Position numbers and translations under genes: made by a program
Notes under the pieces: model-generated
Seen by the model: only the letters and a program-made list of their open reading frames with translations
The model's database searches: none
What the model was told of the DNA's origin: nothing
Shown here: positions 51,526 through 60,590 of the stretch, piece after piece
How the letters are laid out: each line of letters opens with the position of its first letter
Position numbering within the stretch: position 1 is the first letter of the stretch
Assembly: GCA_001897675.1 (NCBI GenBank)
Contig: MKUE01000099.1
Location: forward strand, 39,246 to 103,245
Origin: Thiobacillus sp. 65-1059
GTDB lineage: Bacteria > Pseudomonadota > Gammaproteobacteria > Burkholderiales > Thiobacillaceae
Direction: 5' to 3'
Length of the DNA: 64,000 nt

Positions 51526-52697
51526 AGTCCGATCCTGTGGGCACGCACGGTGAAGAAGATTCCGCTCGGACTCTCTGCAGGCAGAGTGCCGATGCGGGCG
51601 AACGAATCGGGGTCGTAGATTTCGATGCGGTTCTCGTCGCGCAGCGAAAGCCAGACCTGCTCGCCGCGCGGGGAAAACTCCAGGTGCAGCACGCCCTTGC
51701 CGGGCTTCAAGGTCTGCACGATGCGCTGCGAGGGCAGGTCGAGCACCTGCACCGTGTCGTTGTCGGGAAACGCGAAGTTGATCCACACCTGGCGTCCGTC
51801 GGGGCGCGCCACCGCGAACACCGCCTGGCCGGCGACCGGCACGCGCGCGACTTCCTTCCAGTCGTGCTGGTCGGCGATGATGACTTCGTGCTTGCCGACC
51901 GCGGGCAGCACGATCCGGCCGCCGGTCGCGGCCCAGCCTTCCAGGTGGGGCATCTTGTAGACCGGCAGTTTCTCGCCGTGGCGCCCGAACTCGACCAGCG
52001 CGCGCCTGACGCCGGCGTCGAGGTTCCACAGGTCGAGCAGGGCCACCCCGTCCTCGCCGAAGAGGCCGGCGGCGTAGTGGCGGCCGTCGGAGGTGATCAT
52101 GCCGTCGTAGGGTTCCTTGCCGGCAGCGGCGAATTTGCGCAGGACCGGCCGCTGCGGGTCGTGCATGTCGGCGACCCAGATCTCGCCGGCCTCGAACAGG
52201 CTGAACACGAAGCGCTGCCCGGGGGCATCGACCAGGCCGACGACCTTGGAGCGGGTGCCGTCGGCGCCGATGGCGGGAATGTCGGCGACCAGCGCAAGCG
52301 TGTCCGCGTCGAATACTTTCACGCCGCCGGGTTCGTAGTTGGCCACCGCGACCAGCTTGCCGTCGGGCGAGATGGCGCCGCCGATGCTGTTGCCGCCCTG
52401 GATGATGCGGCGATCGATGCGCTGGGTCAGCAGATCGATCTTGCTCAATCCGCCGTCGCGGCCGAATACATAGGCATAGCGCGCGTCGCGGGAGTAGCTG
52501 ACGGAGGCGTGGGAGAGGTCGCCCAGGCCCTCCACTTTCGCCAGGCTGGTGCGCTGGCTGGTGTCGAGAATCCGCACGCTGCCGCTGGCGCGTTCGATGA
52601 CGACGCCGAGGTCGCCGGTGCCGCGCAGGTTGGTGCCGGCGCAGCCCGTCAGGGCGCCGAGGGCAAGCAGAAAAAGTACGGGAATCCTAGCGCGCAT
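51522..52697 (-). CDS. nirF: NirF, periplasmic heme d1 biosynthesis lipoprotein
   Basis: A 391-residue propeller protein with a lipoprotein signal (MRARIPVLFLLALGALTGC; lipid Cys19). NirF lacks a c-heme domain and acts as a dehydrogenase or carrier in late heme d1 formation, interacting with NirN and NirS. Propeller segments such as DARYAYVFGRDGGLSKIDLL and LEFSPRGEQVWLSLRDENRI parallel NirS and NirN. The start overlaps the nirC end by 11 bases. Confidence 0.94.
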   Translation of the reverse strand: MRARIPVLFLLALGALTGCAGTNLRGTGDLGVVIERASGSVRILDTSQRTSLAKVEGLGDLSHASVSYSRDARYAYVFGRDGGLSKIDLLTQRIDRRIIQGGNSIGGAISPDGKLVAVANYEPGGVKVFDADTLALVADIPAIGADGTRSKVVGLVDAPGQRFVFSLFEAGEIWVADMHDPQRPVLRKFAAAGKEPYDGMITSDGRHYAAGLFGEDGVALLDLWNLDAGVRRALVEFGRHGEKLPVYKMPHLEGWAATGGRIVLPAVGKHEVIIADQHDWKEVARVPVAGQAVFAVARPDGRQVWINFAFPDNDTVQVLDLPSQRIVQTLKPGKGVLHLEFSPRGEQVWLSLRDENRIEIYDPDSFARIGTLPAESPSGIFFTVRAHRIGL

Positions 52698-53019
52698 CGG
52701 GGAACCCTTTTTGCAGGCGGTCCACGATCCAGTCCGCTTCGGACTCGGAGAGGATGTTTTTCCATGGCGGCATGGCTGTGCCGGGCCGCCCGTGAAGAAT
52801 CGTGCTGACCAGCGAATCGGCCGGTCGGTCTTTCAGTGTTTCGGGCGTGAGCGCGGGGCCGAGGCCGCCGCGAAGCTGCATGCCATGGCAGGAGCCGCAG
52901 TCCTGGCGCACCAGATGGACAAGTTCGTTCTGGCGTTGCGGGCCGAGCGGGGGCGAAGCGGCGAAAGCGCTGCTGAAGGCCATGGCAATCACCGTTCCCG
53001 CTGTCGTCAAGGTTTGCAT
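52687..53019 (-). CDS. nirC: NirC, small periplasmic cytochrome c
   Basis: A 110-residue monoheme cytochrome with signal peptide (MQTLTTAGTVIAMAFSSAFA) and heme motif C41-G-S-C44-H45; the Met ligand is likely in RPGTAMPPWKNI. NirC donates electrons to NirS or participates in heme d1 maturation. Its placement between nirS and nirF agrees with the Pseudomonas-type nirSMCF order, with nirM missing here. Confidence 0.9.
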   Translation of the reverse strand: MQTLTTAGTVIAMAFSSAFAASPPLGPQRQNELVHLVRQDCGSCHGMQLRGGLGPALTPETLKDRPADSLVSTILHGRPGTAMPPWKNILSESEADWIVDRLQKGFPDAR

Positions 53020-53047
53020 GTGTTCTCGCTGTCCACCGTGAGAAAGC

Positions 53048-53071
53048 GGCGGGGCAGACCGCTGCCCCGCC
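53048..53071 (-). terminator. Strong hairpin between nirS and nirC
   Basis: A perfect ten-base stem, GGCGGGGCAG (53048-53057) and CTGCCCCGCC (53062-53071), closes on a four-base loop eight bases after the nirS stop. No long T-run follows on the minus strand (GCTTTCT). It probably gives partial termination or protects the nirS transcript end, allowing more nirS than downstream mRNA. Confidence 0.7.
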
Positions 53072-53079
53072 TCGCCTGC

Positions 53080-54810
<1,731 letters not shown>

Positions 54811-54887
54811 TTATTACCTCCCTATCTGGTTGACGTAAAAGTCCTGCAACGACGAAGCTAGGTTAAATGTGCCCTTGAACTTGCGCC

Positions 54888-54901
54888 TTGATTTAAATCA
54901 A
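54888..54901. promoter_or_regulatory. Perfect FNR/DNR box ahead of nirS, spanning the nirI stop codon
   Basis: TTGATTTAAATCAA matches the TTGAT-N4-ATCAA consensus at all positions and is a perfect palindrome. The nirI TAA stop (54893-54895, minus strand) lies inside it. At the usual -41.5 spacing, nirS transcription would start near 54853; TAACCT at 54860-54865 is a weak -10 candidate. Confidence 0.85.
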
Positions 54902-56671
54902 AGGCAGGGCTTTATCCGTCGAGCCCGGCGCCCCGGCATGCTCGGGACGGTCGCAACTCACCGCGATCGGGATGCGCTCCAGCCGCGCTGCGGCGGAGGT
55001 CGCCGCCGTCTCCGGGCCGGGATTGCGCGCGCGGCCGAGGCGTTCGCGGCGCTTGCGCTTCTCGATCAATGGCGGGCACTTGCGGTCGCTGTAGTAAGTC
55101 ACCTGGCAATCGAGGCAGTGATGGCATTCGTTGACCACGATTTCGCCGGTGGGACGGATGGCCTGGACTTCGCACTCCACGGCGCAGGCCTGGCAGGGCT
55201 TGCCGCACTCCTTGCGGCGGCGCAGCCATTCGAAGGAATGGAAGCGGCCGGGGATGACGAGCGAGGCGCCGAGAGGACAGATGTATTTGCAGTAGAACTT
55301 GCGGTTCAGGGCGGACAGCAGGAGCACGCCCAGGGCAAAAGCCACATAGCGCCACTCGCGCTGAAAATGCAGGGCGAACACGGTCTTGAAGGGCTCGATC
55401 TCGGCCGCGCGCATCGCCATTCCCATCGACTGCAGGGACAGCCCGAGCAGCACCAGCAGGATCACGAACTTGAGCGCCAGCATGCGCTCGTGCACCACAT
55501 GGGGGATCTCGAAAGACGGCAGCTTGAGCCGGCGTGCGAGCTGGAAGCCGAGCTCCTGCAAGGCGCCAAACGGGCACAGCCAGCCGCAGTAGACGCCCCG
55601 CCCCCAGAGCAGCAGGGTCACCGCCACGAAGGACCACAGGATGAACAGCATGGGGTCGACGAGAAAGGTATCCCAGCTGAACTGCTGGGTGACCGCCTGC
55701 ACGAAGGTCAGCACGTTGATGATGGAAAGCTGGCCCAGCGCGTAGCCGCCGATAAAGAACAGGGTGTAGACCAGGAACCCGAGGCGGACTCGGCGCAGCA
55801 GCGAGGGGCGGCGCGCCAGGTAGTCCTGGAACAGCAGGATGCAGGTGAGCAGAAACAGCCCCGGCACGAGCAGCGCGATCTCCGCTTTGCGCTGCTGCCA
55901 GAGCGTGCGCCACATCGGCTCCTCGTCGTCGGGGGACATGGTGAAGCGAGACGGGCCGCCGCGCGATTCGGCCGGCGCCATCGCCGGCTGGGCGGGGGCG
56001 GCCGGGCCCGCTGCGGGCGTGCTGGCTGCGGGGGGCGCTGCGCTGTGCTGCGGCGGCGCCATCCGCGCCGGCATCGCTGCCGGCGGCGCGGCTGAAGCGG
56101 GCGACGCCTCGGCCTCGGACGGGCGGATTCCGCGCGATTCGGCCACCATCCTGACGGCGCGGGCGATGCTGGCGTTGATGACCATGACCGAGATCGTGGC
56201 GCCGGAGATGGCGTCGACCGCGGCATAGCCTTCGCGCGCCGCGCCGACGACGATGCGGCCGTCCGCCGGCTTGCCCCGGTACTGGTCGACGAATTCCGCC
56301 AGACGCGTCTCGCTGATGCCGGCAGCGAGAATCGGCTCTTCGTGCCGGACGATGCGCGCCCCCGCGATGCGCCCGTCGGTGCCGATGCCGACGAGGACGC
56401 CGATCGGGCTCCCCGAATAGGCGGGAATGCGCACCATGTCCGCGGTAAGAAAGGCGTAGCCGATCAGCCCCCCGTTTGCATAAACGGCGCGGGCGGGAGG
56501 GTCGCCCGCGGGTTCGTCGACGCGATCGGCAGCCGGAAACAGGGCGCGCACCTGGAGAAGGTCCGCGCCGGTATCCGCACGGGCGCCAGGCATCGCACCC
56601 AATAGCAGCAGCAGGCCGAGAAGCACGGCCCGGATGAAGCCCGGATAACGCTGTGTAGTCAGAGTGTCCAA
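54893..56671 (-). CDS. nirI: NirI, NosR-like membrane flavo-iron-sulfur protein
   Basis: A 592-residue NirI/NosR-family protein, needed for nirS expression or electron supply in Paracoccus. After a signal-like segment (RAVLLGLLLLLGAMPGARAD) comes a periplasmic FMN-binding domain with the flavinylation-type SGAT motif (VDAISGATISVMVINASIAR), then a Pro/Ala-rich linker (about residues 188-250), membrane helices with CGWLCPFGALQE and CKYICPLGA, and a C-terminal two-cluster ferredoxin region (CGKPCQACAVECEVQAIRP; CHHCLDCQVTYYSDRKCPP). The start is a TTG, with weak SD; a more internal start is possible. It is the first gene of the nir cluster. Confidence 0.88.
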   Translation of the reverse strand: MDTLTTQRYPGFIRAVLLGLLLLLGAMPGARADTGADLLQVRALFPAADRVDEPAGDPPARAVYANGGLIGYAFLTADMVRIPAYSGSPIGVLVGIGTDGRIAGARIVRHEEPILAAGISETRLAEFVDQYRGKPADGRIVVGAAREGYAAVDAISGATISVMVINASIARAVRMVAESRGIRPSEAEASPASAAPPAAMPARMAPPQHSAAPPAASTPAAGPAAPAQPAMAPAESRGGPSRFTMSPDDEEPMWRTLWQQRKAEIALLVPGLFLLTCILLFQDYLARRPSLLRRVRLGFLVYTLFFIGGYALGQLSIINVLTFVQAVTQQFSWDTFLVDPMLFILWSFVAVTLLLWGRGVYCGWLCPFGALQELGFQLARRLKLPSFEIPHVVHERMLALKFVILLVLLGLSLQSMGMAMRAAEIEPFKTVFALHFQREWRYVAFALGVLLLSALNRKFYCKYICPLGASLVIPGRFHSFEWLRRRKECGKPCQACAVECEVQAIRPTGEIVVNECHHCLDCQVTYYSDRKCPPLIEKRKRRERLGRARNPGPETAATSAAARLERIPIAVSCDRPEHAGAPGSTDKALPLI

Positions 56672-56787
56672 ACTTGCCTATTGCGGTTATGAACGGGGGT
56701 GCCGCATCGTTGCCGGGGGATCGGGCCGCGCAGCCTCAGCCACGATCGAAACATGGCCCATGTTCCCGCCGGGGCCGTCGGCGCGCA

Positions 56788-56801
56788 TTGATTTAAGTCA
56801 A
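56788..56801. promoter_or_regulatory. FNR/DNR box in the nirI-dnr divergent region
   Basis: TTGATTTAAGTCAA matches the FNR consensus with one mismatch (G for A). Its centre is about 41 bases ahead of the dnr start codon and 123 bases ahead of nirI, so it could serve both directions. Confidence 0.75.
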
Positions 56802-56822
56802 CCGGGTCCAGGAGCGTAATGC

Positions 56823-56828
56823 TATTCT
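56823..56828 (+). promoter_or_regulatory. Candidate -10 element for dnr
   Basis: TATTCT (four of six consensus positions) lies at class II FNR spacing from the box at 56788-56801. A start site seven bases downstream would fall at about the dnr ATG (56836), giving a leaderless message. Confidence 0.5.
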
Positions 56829-56835
56829 TGCAAAC

Positions 56836-57507
56836 ATGGATTCTGCGGATATTAAACTCCTAAAGGAAGGCTATCTACTGGCTGCGTTATCGCACCAGGA
56901 GTTCGAGGAGGTCTTGACGCATGCCGGCGTCTTCACATTGATGCAGAACGAATGCCTGTTCGACCAGGGCGATCCGGCCACGCATTTTTTCTTCGTCCTG
57001 TCGGGAACCGTCAAGCTGTGCCGCATTGCGCCGAGCGGCGAGGAGAAGGTGATGGACCTGGTTCGCCCCGGGCATTACTTTGCCGAAGCGGTGATGTTCA
57101 TGGGCGGCCGTTACCCGGTCTATGCCCGCGTGCTCGAGCCGACGCGGCTGGTCGAGCTGGACAACAAGCATTTTCTTGGACTGCTGCGGAGCAACGCGGA
57201 TCTGTGCATGCGGCTTATGTCGACCATGAGCCAGCGCATACACGGGCTGGTCAACGAGATAGACAACCTGACCCTGCAAAGCGGCGCCCAGCGGGTGATC
57301 GGCTACCTGCTGCAGCAGTTGCCGGAGGGCACCGCGCCGCCCAGCGTGCGGCTGACGGTGCCCAAGCACGTCATCGCATCGCGCCTGGGCATCCAGCCGG
57401 AAACCCTCTCCCGGGTTCTGGCCAAGCTGCGCGGCAAGCACCTGATCGACGTGCATGACGATCAGATCGTCTTCAACGATGTGGACGCGCTGCGCTGCTT
57501 GAGCTGA
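56836..57507 (+). CDS. dnr: Crp/Fnr-family regulator, DNR-like
   Basis: A 223-residue regulator with a cyclic-nucleotide-binding-like sensor domain (LFDQGDPATHFFFVLSGTVKLC), a dimer helix and a C-terminal HTH (PKHVIASRLGIQPETLSRVLAKL). The recognition helix has ExxSR, the combination that reads TTGAT half-sites. The N-terminal cysteine set of oxygen-sensing FNR is absent, so this is the DNR (nitric oxide, heme-sensing) class. It is divergent from nirI and likely activates the nir genes and itself. Confidence 0.9.
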   Translation: MDSADIKLLKEGYLLAALSHQEFEEVLTHAGVFTLMQNECLFDQGDPATHFFFVLSGTVKLCRIAPSGEEKVMDLVRPGHYFAEAVMFMGGRYPVYARVLEPTRLVELDNKHFLGLLRSNADLCMRLMSTMSQRIHGLVNEIDNLTLQSGAQRVIGYLLQQLPEGTAPPSVRLTVPKHVIASRLGIQPETLSRVLAKLRGKHLIDVHDDQIVFNDVDALRCLS

Positions 57508-57591
57508 ACGCCGGCCAGCGGACCTGTGCCGATGCCTGGATGACGCGGGAGCGGCGCTCGTCCGCGGCGAGGGCGCTGCGCCCGTTCGCGC

Positions 57592-58470
57592 TCACTTGCC
57601 GCCGCTGACCAGGCGCTCGAGTGCGCGCATGATGGCCGAGGAATCGAGCTCGCTGTCGCCGGCACCCATCAGCGCGTTCATCTGCTGTGCGATCAGCGCG
57701 GCGCCGGGCAAGGGCGTCGCGGTTTCCTGCGCGTTGTCCATGACGATGGACATGTCCTTGTGGTGCAGCTTGACCTTGAAGCCGGGCTTGTAGTTGGAGT
57801 CGAGCATGCGCTGGCCGTGGACTTCGAGGATGCGGCTGCCGGCGAAGCCGCCCAGCAGCGCCTCGCGCATCTTGAGCGGGTCGACGCCGTTGCGTCGGGC
57901 GAGCAGAATCGCTTCGGCGACGCCTTCGAAGGTAAGGCCGACGACGATCTGGTTGCAGCATTTGACGACCTGGCCGGCGCCGTGGCCGCCGACGTGGACG
58001 ACGTTCTTGCCGAGCACCTCGAACAGCGGCCGCACCTTGTCGAAGATCGGCGCCTCGCCGCCGACCATGATCGACAGCGTGCCTTCGCGGGCGCCGGTCT
58101 CGCCGCCCGACACCGGCGCGTCGAGCATGTGGACGCCGCGTTCGGCCAGCGCGGCGGCGATGCGGCGGGTGGCGGCGGGCGCCACCGTGCTCATGTCGAC
58201 GACGATGTGGCCGGGCCTGGCGCCGTGCGCCAGGCCGCGGTCGCCGAGGATGATCTGTTCGACGTCGGTGGTGTCGGAGACGACGGTGAAGCTGATGTCG
58301 GTTTCGGCGGCGACTTCGGCCGGCGTGCCCTTGCCGAGTGCGCCCATCACCAGCATCGGTTCGAGGCGGTCGAAGCGGCGGCCGTAAACGACCAGCTGAT
58401 GCCCGGCGCGCAGCAGGTTTTCCGCCATCGGGCGGCCCATGATGCCGCTGCCGATGAATCCGATTTTCAT
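57592..58470 (-). CDS. 2-hydroxy-3-oxopropionate (tartronate semialdehyde) reductase-like
   Basis: A 292-residue beta-hydroxyacid dehydrogenase. The NAD(P) loop is KIGFIGSGIMGRPMAENLLRAG, the substrate loop is MLDAPVSGGETGAREGTLSIMVGG, and the catalytic lysine is in GAGQVVKCCNQIVVGL. The family includes GarR, which reduces tartronate semialdehyde to glycerate after glyoxylate carboligation; 3-hydroxyisobutyrate dehydrogenase is an alternative. Its closeness to GarR-type signatures and the glcDEF operon in the same genome suggest glycolate salvage. It follows and overlaps the AEC gene. Confidence 0.85.
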   Translation of the reverse strand: MKIGFIGSGIMGRPMAENLLRAGHQLVVYGRRFDRLEPMLVMGALGKGTPAEVAAETDISFTVVSDTTDVEQIILGDRGLAHGARPGHIVVDMSTVAPAATRRIAAALAERGVHMLDAPVSGGETGAREGTLSIMVGGEAPIFDKVRPLFEVLGKNVVHVGGHGAGQVVKCCNQIVVGLTFEGVAEAILLARRNGVDPLKMREALLGGFAGSRILEVHGQRMLDSNYKPGFKVKLHHKDMSIVMDNAQETATPLPGAALIAQQMNALMGAGDSELDSSAIMRALERLVSGGK

Positions 58471-59423
58471 GACGCCACTCCTTTCACCACGACGAGCCAG
58501 AATGGCAGCGTAGCCAATCCCGCCAGCGTTGACCAGCCCATAATGAGCCCCGCCAGCCGGGTGTCGAGGCCAAAGCGGTCGGCCAGCGCGATCACCATCA
58601 CCATGGTCGGCATGGCCGCTTCCAGGATCCCGGCCTGGGCGGGCTCGGACAGCTTGCCCGGCCAGGCCAGCGCCAGCCCCAGCGCCAGCAGCGGCATCAG
58701 CGCCAGCTTGATGGCGAGCGCGACAAAGACGGCCTTCTGCGGGCGCAGATCGTGCCACGGTATGGTCAGCCCCAGCACGAACAGCATCAGCGGAATGGTC
58801 GGGCTGCCGGCCCAGCGCGCGGCCTCGATCAGCGGCGCCAGCGACAGGCCGGACAGATTGACCGCCAGCCCGGCGGCAAATCCCCACACCGGCGGCAGCC
58901 TCAGCCACATCGCCAGAAAGGAGGCGTGTTCTTCGTGGCGTCCGCAGCGGAATGCGATCCACACACCGAGCGACCACAGCAGCGGGGTGGTGGCGAGCAT
59001 GTCGGCAAAGAAGGGATAGCGCGCGCCCGGTTCGCCGAATACCGTGGAGAGAAAGGGGTAGCCGAAGAACAGTACGTTGCCGAAGCCGGACGCCAGCATG
59101 ATGGCGCCGCGCGTCGGGCGCGATAGGCCATGCCCGAGCGGCGTGGCGAACAGCGCCAGCGCCGCCAGCCCCAGTCCGAACAGCGTGGCTGCGCCCAAGA
59201 GCAAAGGCACCTGCAGCAGTCCGAGGTCGACGGTAGCGGCCGCGCCGGCCGCGAAAAACAGCATCGGCGCAAAAAAATTCAGCACCAGCTGGTTGATTTC
59301 GCCGCGCAGGCCGACGATGGAAATGCCGCTCTGCCAGCGCGGCCAGATGCCGCCCGCGGCGATCAGCAGCGACAGGGGAAGCAGCGTTTTCAGCAGCAGC
59401 TGCTGCGCGAGTTCGGTGGACAT
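58467..59423 (-). CDS. AEC (auxin efflux carrier) family transporter
   Basis: A 318-residue membrane protein with about ten helices. The segments LVLNFFAPMLFFAAGAAATV, GRPTRGAIMLASGFGNVLFFG and the closing ILEAAMPTMVMVIALADRFGLD are diagnostic of the AEC family. Members move organic acids such as malate or malonate. Pairing with the tartronate-semialdehyde-type reductase (four-base overlap) suggests a hydroxyacid substrate, as inference only. Confidence 0.88.
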   Translation of the reverse strand: MSTELAQQLLLKTLLPLSLLIAAGGIWPRWQSGISIVGLRGEINQLVLNFFAPMLFFAAGAAATVDLGLLQVPLLLGAATLFGLGLAALALFATPLGHGLSRPTRGAIMLASGFGNVLFFGYPFLSTVFGEPGARYPFFADMLATTPLLWSLGVWIAFRCGRHEEHASFLAMWLRLPPVWGFAAGLAVNLSGLSLAPLIEAARWAGSPTIPLMLFVLGLTIPWHDLRPQKAVFVALAIKLALMPLLALGLALAWPGKLSEPAQAGILEAAMPTMVMVIALADRFGLDTRLAGLIMGWSTLAGLATLPFWLVVVKGVAS

Positions 59424-59431
59424 GGGACGAA

Positions 59432-59460
59432 GCGCAGGCGGACGGCAAGCCCGCCTGCGC
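59432..59460 (-). terminator. Hairpin after the PBP7-like gene
   Basis: GCGCAGGCGG (59432-59441) and CCGCCTGCGC (59451-59460) form a perfect ten-base stem with a nine-base loop, seven bases past the PBP7-like stop and ahead of the AEC start at 59423. No T-run follows, so termination may need Rho. Confidence 0.6.
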
Positions 59461-59467
59461 GGACGGG

Positions 59468-60433
59468 TCAGGTGCGCGAGGCGGGCGTGTAGCGGTTGTC
59501 GACGTGATGCGTCGGGGCGGATTCCAGCCAGGCCTTGATGCGGGCGGCGTCGCCGGCGCGGCGGCTGGTGCCCTGGGCGTCGAGCAGCACGATGATGACG
59601 TCGCGGTCGGCGACCTGCGCCTGCATCACCAGGCAGTGGCCGGCTTCGTTGATGAAGCCGGTCTTGGACAGGCCGATGTGCCAGTCATCCGCACGGGTGA
59701 AGCGATTGGTGTTGTTGAACGCGACCGGGCGATACAGCACGCGCGCCTTCTGGCGCTTTTTCTTCAGCACCACGCGCTGGGTGCCCAGGGTGTAGTGACC
59801 GGTCGTGCTGATGTGGCGGATTTCGGGGTAATTCTGGTAGGCGTAATCGGCGAGCTTGGCCAGGTCCAGCGCGGTCGAGCGGTTGCCGCTCGACAGTCCG
59901 GTGGGCTCGACGTACACCGTGTCGTGCATCTCCAGCGCGCGCGCCATCCGGTTCATGGTGGCGACGAAGCGATCCAGGCCGCCCGGGTGGCTGCGCGCCA
60001 GCGCGTGCGCGGCGCGGTTGTCGGAGGCGATCAGGGCCAGGTGCAGCAACTGCCCGCGCGTGTAGCTGGAGCCGATGGCCAGGCGCGAGCCGGTGCCCTT
60101 GAGGGTGTCGCGGTCTTCCGCGGTGATGGTGATGCGCTCGTCCAGCGGCTGCGCGGCGTCCACCACCAGCATGGCGGTCATCAGTTTGGTGATCGAAGCG
60201 ATCGGCGTCTGCAGGGTCGGGTTTTTCGCCAGCAGCGGCTGTCCGCTGGCCTGGTCGAACACCAGCACCGATTGTGCGCTGAGCGCCGGCATCGACGCCG
60301 CGTCGGGCATCGATTGCGGCACGGATACCGGCGTGCCGAGCGGGTCGCGCAATGGCAGGGCGGTGCGGCCATCGAACGCGGCAGCGCCGGTATGCACGCA
60401 CAACATGATCAATCCGGATAGAACAGCTTTCAT
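59468..60433 (-). CDS. pbpG: D-alanyl-D-alanine endopeptidase, PBP7-like
   Basis: A 321-residue periplasmic penicillin-binding protein (S11 family). The signal peptide MKAVLSGLIMLCVHTGAAAF is followed by the active-site triad motifs: SxxK in ASITKLMTAML, SxN in IASDNRAAHALA, and KTG in HIGLSKTGFINEAGH. PBP7 cuts D-Ala-meso-DAP cross-links. An ATG six bases upstream is an equally possible start. It is monocistronic, ended by a hairpin before the AEC gene. Confidence 0.93.
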   Translation of the reverse strand: MKAVLSGLIMLCVHTGAAAFDGRTALPLRDPLGTPVSVPQSMPDAASMPALSAQSVLVFDQASGQPLLAKNPTLQTPIASITKLMTAMLVVDAAQPLDERITITAEDRDTLKGTGSRLAIGSSYTRGQLLHLALIASDNRAAHALARSHPGGLDRFVATMNRMARALEMHDTVYVEPTGLSSGNRSTALDLAKLADYAYQNYPEIRHISTTGHYTLGTQRVVLKKKRQKARVLYRPVAFNNTNRFTRADDWHIGLSKTGFINEAGHCLVMQAQVADRDVIIVLLDAQGTSRRAGDAARIKAWLESAPTHHVDNRYTPASRT

Positions 60434-60590
60434 GTGCATTTGCTTCAATGAGTGGCAATGGAAATGTAGCAGCATGTACGCAGTACGGACATGTCGACCG
60501 AAACTTGAAAACAACAGTTCATGGCAATGGCTCAATTATTTTAAATCCCAGATTGACGGTGTAGCAAAATTCATTATATATAGCAATGAG

